NCBI RefSeq assembly: GCF_018873765.1
Contig: NC_057919.1
Location: 19,012,698-19,076,697, forward strand
Reading direction: 5' to 3'
Origin: Telopea speciosissima
Lineage: Eukaryota > Streptophyta > Magnoliopsida > Proteales > Proteaceae
Length of the DNA: 64,000 bases
In this document: in pieces, positions 12,201 to 22,560 of the stretch
Position numbering within the stretch: the stretch's first letter is position 1
Layout: each line of letters opens with the position of its first letter
The notes under the pieces: model-generated
What the model was told of the DNA's origin: nothing
Database searches by the model: none
The model's input: the letters and a program-made list of their open reading frames with translations, nothing else
Program-made: the position numbers and the translations under genes

Positions 12201-15200
12201 AGGGTTATTGCCCAATAAGAACAACAAACAAAATAAGGAAAGTGAATATGAAAGAGAGATTAAGAATGAGAGAGAGAGAGAAAGAGAGAAGGAATGAGTT
12301 CGTTCCTCAGGGCAAAGGAAAAGGAAGGAGTAACGAGAGGGGAATCAACCAAACTGGCCACACGCTACTCACAACCCAACTTCAACTCAAATCTTCCATT
12401 CAAATCCATTGTATGTGCTTGCATATAAATAAAAGAAATCCAACTTAATATGGAAACTAATCTTAAGCAAATCCCTATGTATCCAACTTCCTCACAAAAT
12501 AATTAAATAAAAGATTACACATTATCTATCCCAATAAAGAAAATAACTATCCATCTACCAAGCCCCTTTGGACTGGTTACATCTTGGATTCTGTCTTCAA
12601 AGTGGGTCATTCTGGTCCTGCCATGCTACTGCAACTGCACCATAATCACTTGATAAGGCCACACATCTTCTATAATCAACTCAGGTATCAGATGTGTTCA
12701 CCTTTTAGCTTGAAAACTCCTAAATGGGACCAATAAAATCCAGTGAACCCCAGACTAAAAACAGCTAGTCAGCTTCCACGATACCCATCACATATTTAAT
12801 GATCAGGTATATTCAGGCAACAAAAAAATCTAGGTACATAGATATGCATCAAATTAAAGTACATAGTTTCTACAAGTTAGTGTCTGCAGGCAAGAGAAAA
12901 CAAAAATTAATATTCATTACATAGACTTTGTAAGTGCATTATCTGACCTGTCAACTAATTGAAAATCACTACCTTCTTAAATATCGAAGGAAGTTAAACT
13001 TCCAAGGTATTGTTACTGCTTGAATAAGCTTTATGTACTCATTTACTCAAGTTACCTGAAAAAGCTCGAAATTGAGCCTCTGTAGCATGAGATTATGAGA
13101 ACTGTCATTTGACATCACAGTTCCTTTAATATCTTCAGGCCCACTACTGAAAAACTCTTCCTCGGGTACAAGTTCAATATCTGGATGCTTCGACTTGAAA
13201 TCTTTGCAAGCCTTTATGGCCTTCAAATAGTGATTTTTTTCATATAACAAGTTGTGAAGCTGCAGGGTAGTAAAGTCTACAGGTGGTTTGGCACGTTCTG
13301 TTTCCGCTTTTACACGATCTTCTTCTAGCAAGATGGAACGATTTATCTACAAGAAAAATTGTTTGGTCAAAGAAGGCTGTAAGGAACTATAAGATGAAGA
13401 AAATCAGCCTTTACATTCTGATTAATGCATTAATCAACAGAACTGCATGGCACAAAATGGTAGAAAACAAAGGCCACAAAAGCATATGGCAGAAATATAA
13501 GAGTTGAACAGACATCCCTCTTAGAAGAAAGATGGGATATAAGTGTCTGTTCCGTCAGAAGTTTATGAACAATCCACATTCGACAAGAAGTTTTATTGAG
13601 ACTATGCAGGCTGACTGGAGTACTGGACAGGATGGATAACATTGGAACACCAAATCTCTCACAAAGCATAGTTGTCACGGCAGTTAGGCGACCCAAGGCA
13701 GTGGAGAGGGTAAAGAAGCAAGGCGACCAAGGCGCCCAAGTCGACCAAAGCACCTGGACGCTTAGGCGGCGCCTAGTCAACACCTTGACAACTATGTCAC
13801 AAAGAAGGATACTTAAGAACATATATCCAGTTCCAAAACTTTCTTTCATGAATTCATTAATAAAGGTTGTAAGGACTAGGGGTAAATGAGCTTGGGAAGG
13901 CAGATTAGACAGGGAAATAAAAGGTTAATTCTCAAATATGTTTGGACTCATGAAAACAAGGTAAAAATTATGTATTTAAAATAAAACAATGGAACCAACC
14001 AAACATGCCATGCATGAGACCAAATGTCTACCAGTGTTTCTTTCTATTCCTTTTTCCCTGATAAGTGGGCAAGCATCTGCACATACCTGCACCAATGCCC
14101 CTAAGTGCATCTTGTACTTGCAGATGTTAGTAAGTGCAAGTTTAAAAGATTTAGATTTTAAACTTGCACTTAGTTTCTTCCCCCTTCTCTTTTGGAGAAC
14201 AAGCTAGGTTCAAACATGTGACCTCACGCTCAATTTGGAGTACAACCAACTAATTGACCAATAATCTTGAGCCCTAGACTTTGCTAAGTCATCAAATACT
14301 CACAACAATTAAACATCTTTTTCAATGCTATATTTATTTGTTGAAGAAAGAAAAAGAAAATCATTCAGAAGCAGAAGATGGCATTAGGTGCTCTTTTTCC
14401 CTAAACTTAAAGAAGGTGAAAGGAACAAAAAACAGTAAGCATACAACTTAGTTTTTCTAGAGATGAAGATAAATGAGCTATTTATGGATGAATTCAACTC
14501 ATCAGTGTTGTTTTGGTTTAAGAAATTTTTAAAAAGTTCCAGTCCCAATAACCCTGTAAATGCCCAAATATCAAATTAAATCACATGAATAGCCTTATAA
14601 GTTGAAACAGCCTAAACAGAATTTGCCAAGAGCATTTTAAAACCCCTAATGTAAGCTTAATTTTTCTTTGTCAATTAGTTTGCATATAAATTTCAGTAAA
14701 AACTCTGCACTAAATAAATGTGTCTCTCCTATAAAAAGATACATGCAGTGAGTACAAAAAAATTAAGTTCACAAAATATGTGTCAAAAATGCCACTTGAT
14801 TCTAGGTGCACATCAAAAATGTTGTTATGGGTTGATATCCAATTTAGTACAAGCAAGAAAATATACACACAAATCCTAAGGACCTGTCTTTCCCTTCAAA
14901 TGTCTATAAGATTCTTTCTTTAAATATCCCTAAGAAACTGCAATGAGTATTAGAATCCATCAAAAACTACATCACCTACCAAATGATAGAGGTCCATTAA
15001 AGAATTTGTTTCTCACACCACCAGAGATAACCCCCACTTCACCCTTGAGCCTCACAAGGTGAAGCCAAGCATTCCAGTATCTCGCACCACTTTGTAGTGT
15101 ATGAATAAATTATCCATATTCTCCTCCACTCCCTCATGGATCATAAATGTCTTAGCCAAATGTGTACTCTTTCCTTAACAAGTCAACACTTTAATAAAGG

Positions 15201-16754
15201 TTGAACTCTCATTAGAACTGGTTTTCTCCAACTCAGTTTGAGTGGAATATTTCTCCGAACTGGCAGGTGAGAAAATCTATTAGAAAGACTTGACAGAAAT
15301 TTGCCTCTGCTGTCCTCCTTCCAAATTCTTTCATCACCACCTTCACCTCTAACCAAGGTTTGTTTGAGGACTGGAATAAAAAGGAGCATTCTTCCATCTC
15401 TTGCTCATTCGATCGTATTCCAAGTGTATGCCCAGTATAGTCTTCACACCTGAATCTCAAAAATAATGGCTGATGACCAGCTCATTGTTGGGTATTCAAA
15501 TAGAATAGAATTTTGAGTATACGTTTACCAAGTTTTCCACTCCTATCATCCTTCCCATTCTTACATTTTTCCCCATTGCCCAACCAAATCAAGTTCATTG
15601 CAAATAAAATTTATCTTTCATGACAAATTCTGAACTGACTAGATATTTAATTCTTCATTAGAAATTATTCCTCACATGCAATTTGCTTTGTCCTCCTGGA
15701 TTTTTAAACTTGATCTACCCCAAGGACATGGCAACACTACCATTAGTCTGACTAAGATTATCAAAACTGCCCAAGTGACATGTGCACACACAGATAAACA
15801 GGGAGAAGAGAAGGGGAGGGGGGGGGTTACTCTAAGCATTGTTTTATCAGCCCCAAGGACATGCCACCGCAGCCCACCACCATTAGTCTGGTAGAGATTA
15901 TCATCAGAACTACCAGCAAACTTCAATATAGCCCCACTAACTCTAGCTTCCAGGGTCGATTCAAAAGAATCTCTTTTTGCTCCCATCATCCAATCATCCT
16001 CATGTAGTCTTCCCGTCCTTCACTTTATGACCAAAACCAGAAACAGCAACAATCATGCGGTCCCAATTGATAGCAATGGTTTCTATTCATTCAGAAGGAA
16101 TCCCAATTGGACATTGATCTAGCTGATACTCAATGTAACCATTAAATAAATAAACGCTAAACGCAACATGGGGTCCCTAGTCCCTACTAATCTAGCCTCC
16201 ATGGAAGGAAAGGGCAGAACTTGATCTTTATTTTTTCGTTTACAAACCCTATTAAAACCCGTCCACGGACACATTTAAAACCCTTTAAGACTTGTAGTAA
16301 GGAAGGTATCAAATTGGCGAAATAATAAATTTGCTTCTCTCAGTTGACGACATTTGAGATCCCGCCTATTCGACGTCTTCTTCAAAGCTCGGGAGGATTC
16401 CTCCGTCCGGAAACTACGATTTCCACTAGTTTCTTAAAAAAATATTGATGGCTATGACCGTAGAGTAACTTAGTCACTAGTTACATTAGACATGAATATC
16501 AGGGAGATCGAGAGACGGAATTGCAAAAGAAATAATGGGAATTCTGATAACTTGGGAACCTGACGAAGATTGACAAAGTGGAGAGACATCTGAGTGACGA
16601 GCTCCCTGAGTTCCGATTTAGGTTTCCCTTCCTTCTTTACAAACAGCATCTTCGCTACGATCTCCTCCATTGAAGTTCGACTCTCTTCCAGCTGTTCGTA
16701 CGCCTTCTTTTCCATCTTTCGAGCCGGTAACGCTTCCGCCATTTCCTCCTCCAT
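3235..16754 (-). CDS. THO5: THO complex subunit 5 (THOC5 homologue), 8 coding exons
   Basis: Subunit of the nuclear THO/TREX complex, which couples transcription to mRNA processing and export and in plants also affects small-RNA biogenesis. Coding exons (minus strand): 16754-16560, 13346-13056, 7818-7482, 6951-6614, 6510-6251, 5920-5308, 5227-5093, 3501-3235. All have GT..AG borders and add up to 811 codons plus TAA/TGA-type stop, close to the roughly 800-residue plant THO5 proteins I know. The first ATG at 16754 starts [13 protein letters not shown]. Conserved blocks are [20 protein letters not shown] (exon 2), [20 protein letters not shown] (exon 3), an acidic run followed by a basic nuclear-localisation-like RRRKRPKK at about residues 298-305 (exon 4), [12 protein letters not shown] (exon 7) and [15 protein letters not shown] near the C terminus. 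Introns hold two RTE LINEs, an Au SINE, a MITE and an L1 scrap, yet the reading frame is intact, so the gene is probably functional. Confidence 0.95.
3676..4650 (+). mobile_element. 5'-truncated RTE-clade LINE in THO5 intron 7
   Basis: Plus-strand remnant of the plant RTE-type non-LTR retrotransposon ORF: end of the reverse transcriptase (MLFANDIVL, the FADD-box region with D changed to N) and the characteristic C terminus ([38 protein letters not shown]). Stop codons and frame changes show it is dead. It ends in a (TTG)n tail at 4625-4650, as RTE elements do. It is flanked by near-identical 15-bp direct repeats, TGGCATTGCACTTAT at 3668-3682 and TGGCATTCCACTTAT at 4651-4665, which fit a target-site duplication overlapping the truncation point. 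It lies antisense to THO5. Confidence 0.9.
7044..7213 (+). mobile_element. Au-type SINE in THO5 intron 3
   Basis: tRNA-derived SINE of the Au family. It has an A-box-like TGGCACAATGG, a B-box-like region around GGTCGCGGGTAGGAGTC, the conserved tail with GCGGGGGTAAGG and CAGACCCTGCAGTGGCGAGA, and a terminal T-run. A perfect 14-bp target-site duplication, ATAGCAGAGTCAAA, flanks it at 7030-7043 and 7214-7227. Antisense to THO5 and wholly intronic. Confidence 0.92.
9210..11708 (+). mobile_element. RTE-clade LINE with internal segmental duplication, THO5 intron 2
   Basis: Plus-strand RTE LINE ORF remnant. It starts about 9210 in a region related to the spacer between endonuclease and reverse transcriptase, and runs through RT motifs ([63 protein letters not shown]). 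At about 10415 it jumps back: the RT block from 9575 onward is repeated from about 10418, with the same motifs, and then continues into the C-terminal region ([20 protein letters not shown]) and a short GTTGTT tail near 11690-11708. Frameshifts and stops interrupt both copies. Either a tandem/nested duplication occurred after insertion or two copies inserted at nearly the same spot. Confidence 0.88.
10221..10320 (+). repeat. 50-bp tandem duplication inside the RTE element
   Basis: A 50-base segment beginning ATGAAGACGGAGTATATGG occurs at 10221 and again at 10271, directly adjacent and differing at about one base. It lies just before the larger duplication joint at about 10415. Confidence 0.85.
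13667..13796. mobile_element. 130-bp hAT-type MITE (CATAGTTGTCA termini), THO5 intron 1
   Basis: Short element with perfect terminal inverted repeats CATAGTTGTCA / TGACAACTATG, GC-rich inside (AAGGCG and CCAAGG repeats). A perfect 8-bp target-site duplication, TCACAAAG, is present at 13659-13666 and 13797-13804. The 8-bp duplication size fits the hAT superfamily. A second, longer copy lies at 62104-62269. Confidence 0.9.
14131..14172. repeat. perfect 17-bp hairpin in THO5 intron 1
   Basis: Arms TAAGTGCAAGTTTAAAA (14131-14147) and its exact reverse complement (14156-14172) enclose an 8-base loop. A further partial copy of the arm, CTAAGTGCA, lies just upstream at 14101. Function unknown; it may be the core of a small foldback element. 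Confidence 0.8.
14980..15480 (-). mobile_element. degraded L1-type LINE fragment (zf-RVT region)
   Basis: Minus-strand translation gives scattered matches to the C-terminal zinc-finger-like region after the reverse transcriptase of plant L1 LINEs: [13 protein letters not shown], then [16 protein letters not shown], then a stretch resembling E..DNLFIHY. Several frameshifts and stops. No ends or target-site duplication could be identified, so the limits are approximate. It sits in THO5 intron 1 in the same orientation as the gene. Confidence 0.45.
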
Positions 16755-17107
16755 ATGGCCTCTCACCTGCCGCTGCTGCTGCTGGTCAAGTTCCAGTGTT
16801 CTACTTCCACAGCTCTACTCCCCGTGTTTTATGACTGCTTTTTACCGCGGTGTTTATAAGGCTATGTTGGAATGACAGTTCAAAAAATAGGGAATAGGCC
16901 CAGTTGGCTGATTCACAGTTGGCTGATTCATGCGATGACTCCCTAGAATCACTGAGTTTTCGGATCTGAAGGCCGGTTTTAGGGTTTATGGACCGATTCC
17001 GGCCGATTCAATTCCCAAATATCCACAATAGAGGGAGAGTATATTGCAACAACCTCATGTTGTACCCAAGCTTTATGACTAATTCTTTTCCCTTTGTTTG
17101 AACTTCA
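16755..17107 (-). promoter_or_regulatory. THO5 upstream region
   Basis: The 5' UTR and promoter of THO5 must lie here. A CTG/GCTGCTGCTG-rich stretch at 16773-16784 is next to the start codon. No convincing TATA box at a fixed distance was found. The repeated phrase AGTTGGCTGATTCA occurs twice at about 16901-16930. Confidence 0.3.
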
Positions 17108-17217
17108 TTAACTCCAAGGGGGTAGCTTAGTTGGCAAGGATCAACATCTCACAGTTAAGAGGTTGTAAGTTCAAGTCTCCTTGGGGCCTACCTATCCCCT
17201 CCCTTTCCCAAAAAAAA
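17108..17217 (+). mobile_element. short tRNA-derived SINE
   Basis: About 110 bp with a tRNA-like head: A-box-like TAGCTTAGTTGG and B-box-like AGTTCAAGTCTCC spaced as in a tRNA promoter, ending in an A-run (CCCAAAAAAAA). Direct repeats TTTGAACTTCA at 17097-17107 and 17218-17228 flank it and look like a target-site duplication. It is not the Au family. It is too degenerate and has too short a body to be a working tRNA gene. Confidence 0.7.
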
Positions 17218-17228
17218 TTTGAACTTCA

Positions 17229-18250
17229 ATACCAATTTGATCATGTTTAATGATAGACTTGATTCTCTCATAATATATTGCAGGAAAAATTCTTCCAAAG
17301 CATACATGACATCACATGTAAATAAAGAGGATAGAATACTTATCTGAACCATAGACAAACCAAGGCTGATGACGGCCAATTCAACCACCAAATATAGAGT
17401 TACGAACCTAAAAATACGTGGAGAAACTTAAGGAATCGGTAGGTGTGAGTCATGCCACTTGTCACTCTCCTTAAGATCTTAGTTCCCCTAACTAGTGCAA
17501 CAAAATTGGTGTGAACTGGTCTCCCAAGAGAAATCTGCCCCTATCGTCCCTCTAGTCCACATGCACTCGCTGATTAGGCCACACCAAGACACTTTAGAGT
17601 TGTGTTCAATTAGACACAAAACAAAATATAATTTGGGATTGTCTAAAAGCTGTGTTTAAATGGACTTAGCAACCTCTCTATATATAGGAGAGGAAGAGAT
17701 TGGAGGTGTCTCCAAAAGAGAGGGATTTTAAACTGAATAAAAACTTCAAAGCCACCGTTCAAGAAGACACCTTTGAACCAAATTCAGCTTTACTAGGTCC
17801 TCCTAAATGTCTGAGACTGGATGGAAGGTTGGGCAATCGTGGGTTTGATTTCCTGGTCGTCTTCTTGGTGGTGTCAACGACGTCCTTGAGGTTCTGAACG
17901 CTCTTTCTGCAACTCAAAGAGGCGAGCAAGTGGTTGAGTTGCTTCGGTTTTGGGAGCTAAACGTCTTCGAAGGCTCTCGATTTGCATTGTAAAGGGAAGC
18001 AGAGGCGGCGGTGGCGGTGCTGCCAGGGCGAAGCAGCGGCGATGGAGTATTTTAGGTTGAAGATGAAGGAAGGGTATTATTGTAAATTTATTCTAATGAT
18101 TTAGTACAAGGGTAAAATAATCATTTTACACCAATAACTAACAGCAGACTAACACCATTAATGTAGAGGGGGTGATCTGAGTATTTTCAAATTTCAGGGA
18201 TAATTCGAATTTCGACCCATTTTCAGGAGGTGTTTTGTAAATTTTCCTTC
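17229..18250. other. intergenic DNA with possible end of a Mutator-like element
   Basis: No gene was recognised. The segment 18100-18180 (AAGGGTAAAAT..., AACAGCAGACTAACACCATTAATG) resembles the right end of the inverted-repeat element at 27102-28276 (AACAGCAAACTAACACTGTCAAG). This suggests a related but decayed copy whose left end I could not place. Open frames at 17700-17897 and nearby have no recognisable domain. Confidence 0.35.
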
Positions 18251-18269
18251 TTTAAACTACTTGACTATG

Positions 18270-19640
18270 AGCGTCCATGGAAGAGTTTTCTATAACCTTT
18301 GAGTAAGAAATTATATCCCAAGGTAGATTTTTCTAGAATAAAAAACATAATTTAAACAATCATGAAATCAATGAAGCTATCGTAAATCAGTAATTTCATT
18401 AGGAAAATTACCAGCGAATTGAATGATCTTATTTTTTATAAACAAAATCATGAGAGATATGAAAATCGAGAAAATCAATTTCTACTTTAAATAATTTTAT
18501 TTTTTGAGTAGAGATAATAAAACCATTGCTTTAGCAGCTTGAAAGAAATTTCGAAGATGTTTCAAGTATTGATCCATGCTTTAAAAAAAAAATTAAAACA
18601 TCATCAATATACACAAGACATATTTTTCAAACAAAAAGGCATGATGTTCCGCTCATAGTGGTCATTAGGTACATTTGTAACATTTTGTAACAATATGTTT
18701 CACCAATTTGAATCTACCAAAAGCCAGATTTCGTGTCAATTTTTGTAAAGATTTAAGATCCTTAAACTCTAGTAACCAATAAACAATATCATGACAGATA
18801 TGAAAACCGAGAAAATCAATTTCTACTTTAAATATTTTTATTTTTTGAGTAGAGATAATAAAACCATTGCTTTAGCAGCTTGAAAGAAATTTCGAAGACG
18901 TTTCAAGTATTGATCCCTGCTTTAGAACAAAAATTAATACATCATCAATATAAACAAGACATATTTTTCAATAAAAAAAGCATGATGTTCCGCTCATAAT
19001 GTCATCAGGTACATTTGTAACGTTTTGTAACAATATGTTTCACCAATTTGAATCTACCAAAAGTCAGATTTCATGTCAATTTTTGAAAAGATTTAAGATC
19101 CTTGAACTCTAGTAACCAACTCATGTTTGTTTGGAAGGGGATGTCTGATCCATTAAAGAACTTTATTCATAGGTTTATAATTTATTACAAGTCTTGGAAT
19201 TCTGTGTTCATTCTCTGCAATATTATTTACATAAAATGCAGAACAACTCCATCCAAAAGAGTTTTCTTTAATTAACTCTTTTTTAAGTAAGTCAGAGATG
19301 TCTTGAAGACAAAGTTTTGATATTCAAATTTCATGATAATGGCCTAGGACACATTAAAATCTTTCATGTAGGATAATTTTAGAGTATTTTTTTTCCTTCG
19401 CCAGAAAGCATTTTGGATTTCAGAATGTAGTTCTTTTTCTATTTTTTTTTTCTTGAAATCTTTTATTATAATCTTTTGTTTATTAAGATTCTCTAGAGAG
19501 TTGTTCATGAACTATTTTATTTATATATTCATTTTTTAATCTAGCATCATAAGACTGAGGGAGATTTAAATAATGAATTTGATTTGACATAGATTTACTA
19601 TAAAATTCTAAAGTTATTCCAAAATTATCTATTTTTACAT
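18270..19640 (-). mobile_element. endogenous caulimovirid (pararetrovirus) reverse-transcriptase fragment
   Basis: Read on the minus strand, 19300 to 18270 gives broken matches to a reverse transcriptase of Caulimoviridae type. The string PRLVINYKPMN, at about 19165-19200, is typical of plant pararetroviruses. A catalytic box LVYIDDVLI follows, and then a connection region with FLKH/HL and FH.SH elements. Stops and frameshifts occur throughout, and the core of the RT is duplicated in tandem. Ty3/gypsy is the alternative, but the PRLVINYKPMN block favours caulimovirids. No movement, coat or complete polyprotein gene was found. It is a decayed, non-coding fossil. Confidence 0.65.
18439..19121. 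repeat. 341-bp tandem duplication within the caulimovirid fragment
   Basis: The block from AAACAAAATCATGAGAGATATG (about 18441) recurs with a period of 341 bases (TGAGAGATAT at 18451 against TGACAGATAT at 18792). Both copies carry the YIDD-box segment. They differ by scattered substitutions and small indels, so the duplication is older than the 178-bp one at 37.7 kb. The joint lies near 18779-18781. Confidence 0.88.
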
Positions 19641-20199
19641 GTATACCCATGTTATTTACACATTAATAATGGTTTTGTGTTTTCAAAAACTAGCTTAAGT
19701 TAGTTTATTTTATATTATAATATTGTATAATATTTTATTTGGTTAGGTTAGATTATGTCTACTAACTTTTGTTTTGTGATGCATGCATTGAGCTAAGTTC
19801 TCATATTTCCTTCTTTTAATTTTCTTATATTTTGTTCGGTGTTTTAAATTAGTATATGATTTGATGTATTCTGTTTTATAATATTTATTATTTAATAAAT
19901 ATGCCAAATAAATAAAAAACCAATTTAATCGGGTGGACCAATGTGCCTAACACTTACTTAGTTCCGCAACTTGACTCGAATCCAAGGTCGAATCAGTTCA
20001 AATGGAATCAAATTTGTGTCCAAGACCCTAACTTAGGTGGTGATTCTTTATTTTGCTTTTCTCCCAAGAGGATGATAAAATATTTTCTTCAAGAGAATGG
20101 GGATAAAATTTTGTTGTTTTCATAGTCCTCAACTCCAAAACTTCCTCGACATTTGTGCGGAGGAAGGGAAGGTGAAAGCCCCCCACTTTATAGGAGATA
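19641..20199. other. AT-rich spacer
   Basis: Very AT-rich DNA without a recognisable gene. An open frame at 19943-20125 lacks known motifs; it may be a decayed N-terminal part of the hAT element that follows. Confidence 0.3.
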
Positions 20200-20732
20200 C
20201 AATAGCACTATCTACCACATGAGGTTGGGGAGCTAACGAGTTACATTAGATCCCTTCGTCCAATTTAGGAGAGGCAGGTTGTGATGATAACGTGTGATGG
20301 GTGGATTTATATAACAAAAACGACACTCATCAATTTTATGGTCTATTGTGATGACCATATGATCTTCCACAAGTCCCTTAATGCTTCTGATCAACGGACG
20401 TTAGATGATTACATATTCAGACAGATGGACATTCTCGTTGAAGAGATCAAAGAGGAGCTTGTTGTCCAGGTGATGATGGACAACGATCAGGCAACGGGAA
20501 AGATGTTAAAGCTCAGGAGGAAGCACCTATTCTGGGTCCCATCCATTGTACACTGCTTTGATATTATTTTGGAGAATATGGCGGGGTTCCTGAGATCAGA
20601 GAGGTGCAGGTGATGGGCCGAAAGATATTGATGATCATTTATAGCGCTACAACTGTAGTTGCTCAATTCCGTCACATTAGTGGGGCCATGACTTGTTGAA
20701 GCCTGGAAGTACTCGGTTTACTACCGAGTACG

Positions 20733-20735
<3 letters not shown>

Positions 20736-20775
<40 letters not shown>
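20736..20775. repeat. (AG)n microsatellite
   Basis: About 20 uninterrupted AG units inside the decayed hAT transposase. Confidence 0.95.
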
Positions 20776-20777
<2 letters not shown>

Positions 20778-21149
20778 TCATGAGGTGGAAGGTCCCACTA
20801 CAAAAGGCCTTCCTTGATGGCTTCTTGGGGGAATATGGGTATACATGACCGCCGGAGGAGACAACTGAATGAGACTTTGAAGATCACCAAGCTCCATGAT
20901 CGGTTTTGGGATGAGGCGTCAACAGTTCTTAAGATCATGGAGCCCCTCATATTGGTACAGAAGGTGCTCAATATGAACCACAAAGCTACCTTTCTTGCCA
21001 TCTATGCCATGATGATATTGGCTAAGAGGAGATTGATGAAGATAGTAGGAGAGTGGGAGAAATACTGGGTAGCTGTTGTTGAGCGGTGGAAGACCCAACT
21101 ATGTGTAGTTCACTTTTTTTTATTTTTATGCTGCTAATTATACAATACA

Positions 21150-21324
21150 GATCTTCTACGGCGCCCTGCCTGTAGCGGTCTGTGCGGCCCAGACAGAGCG
21201 CCACATGCAATGTCTGCCTTACCCCTGCTCGGGCAAAACTCTTGGGCAGGGGTAAGGTGGACATTGCGCGTGGCGCTCTGTCAGCGCTGCACAGGCCGCT
21301 ACGGGCAAGGTGCCGTAGAGGATC
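21150..21324. mobile_element. 175-bp foldback (long hairpin) element
   Basis: Two arms of about 80 bases, GATCTTCTACGGCGCCCTGC... and ...GTGCCGTAGAGGATC, are reverse complements with about 85% identity. Only a few bases of loop lie near CTCGGGCAAAACTC. It is GC-rich, in strong contrast with its AT-rich host. It separates the middle and C-terminal parts of the hAT transposase. No clear target-site duplication was seen. Likely a Mutator-like or foldback MITE. Confidence 0.8.
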
Positions 21325-21543
21325 GATCACGATCCTAGATATGACAATAGTTATTTTTTATAGATTATTGGTGAGATATATTTGGTAAGTCTTGCACACA
21401 TCTACAGAAGGTGGCAGTCAAAGTTCTCGCATAAACTATAGTTCATCGAGTTACAAGAGGAATTGGGACACCTTCAATCTAATCCACACGAAGCCCAAGA
21501 ATCAGTTAAAGATGAAGGCATTGTATAGCCTAATGTTTATGTC

Positions 21544-22228
21544 AAGGGTATCAATCAATTTGGTTTCAGTTATTTGAAAGCAAAATCAAACCGAGAATAG
21601 GAACATATTTTCAACACCAAAATCGAACTGAATTGTCTCGGTTCAATTTCAGTTTTTATTCAGTTTTTTAAGTAAAAAAGGAAGGGAGAGAATAGCTTGA
21701 TTTTACATTATTAAAATCATTCAAGTTTACCAAACTTAATTAATAATTGATAGTTATGTTTTTATGCAACAAATGATTGTTTATTCTTTTCTTTACCTAT
21801 TATTTTTTTTAACCCGAATATTCTCTAGGACTCGGGTCAGTCCCTAAAATTATATTAATTAAAAAAATAGTTATTTATTATTTTCTTTCTCATAAAAAAG
21901 ATTATTTATATTATGTTTTTTATTTTTATCTTTAACTGAAGAATTGGAACATGATGACATAATAACATATAAAGATTAATGTCTAGAAATTGGTATATCT
22001 TTATTTTAAAAAAAAATCTAGAAATTGGTATATATGTGATACATACCAACGCAAAAGCCTATTTGGTTCGGTTCGGTGCTTATCCAATATCCGATAGTTT
22101 TTAACATAAAACCAATTTGAACCGAACAAGATTTCAGCTTTTAAAACTAAAAAATGAACCTAGCTAAATTTTTTCGATTCGCTTCAATTCGATTTTAAAT
22201 TCAATTTCAGTTTCAAATTGACACCCTT
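21544..22228. mobile_element. hAT-like MITE with AAGGGTRTCAA termini
   Basis: The left end AAGGGTATCAATC and the right end AATTGACACCCTT form inverted repeats. The interior has the AACCGAAC / TCGGTTCAATTTCAG words common in this type of plant MITE. A relative with the same termini lies at 53344-53902. It interrupts the C-terminal part of the hAT transposase. No matching target-site duplication remains. Confidence 0.65.
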
Positions 22229-22560
22229 CATTCACTTTGGCTTCCAAATCTCATGATGACTGAAGGCGCTTAGGCGGGCTCCCCTTTGTACTTGATCCAC
22301 ATACGACGTCTATGACAATCCGCTAGATTCGTGAATACATTGTGCTTGGAATCGAACATACAAATATTTAGATGAGGAGGACACCCAACCAAATTCAAAC
22401 AATTCATGGTACGTTAGACATAGAGATTTGTGTTGAAAAATGGCAAATATGAGATGATGTCTGACGAGGTAGATGCATGATATCTACGCCGAGATACACC
22501 ACCGCTTCTACCATATATGGAGAGGAGATCAACCCCATTGAATTGTTTTGTACCCAACCA

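Larger units (their letters stand above)
20200..22560 (+). pseudogene. ruined hAT-superfamily transposase (DUF659 type)
   Basis: Plus-strand pieces of a hAT transposase in the right order. DUF659-like region at 20281-20613: ITCDGWIYITKTTLINFMVY, then VMMDNDQATGKMLKLRRKHL and a SIVHCFDIILENM block. Middle region at 20814-21137: HDRFWDEASTVLKIMEPLIL. C-terminal dimerisation motif at about 21440-21530: YKRNWDTFNLIHTK. Possible tail at about 22290-22400. Frameshifts and stops separate the pieces. A 175-bp hairpin element (21150-21324) and a MITE (21544-22228) have inserted into it. Non-functional. Confidence 0.75.

Noticed and set aside
16755-16766. Upstream extension of THO5 exon 1 (MRGH...)
   Set aside because: The first codon there is GTG, not ATG; the first in-frame ATG is at 16754.
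17108-17217. Functional tRNA gene
   Set aside because: Only the promoter boxes resemble a tRNA; the arms do not pair and target-site duplications mark it as a SINE.
17700-17897. 65-residue plus-strand open frame
   Set aside because: Starts with TTG, no motif, lies in repeat-derived DNA.
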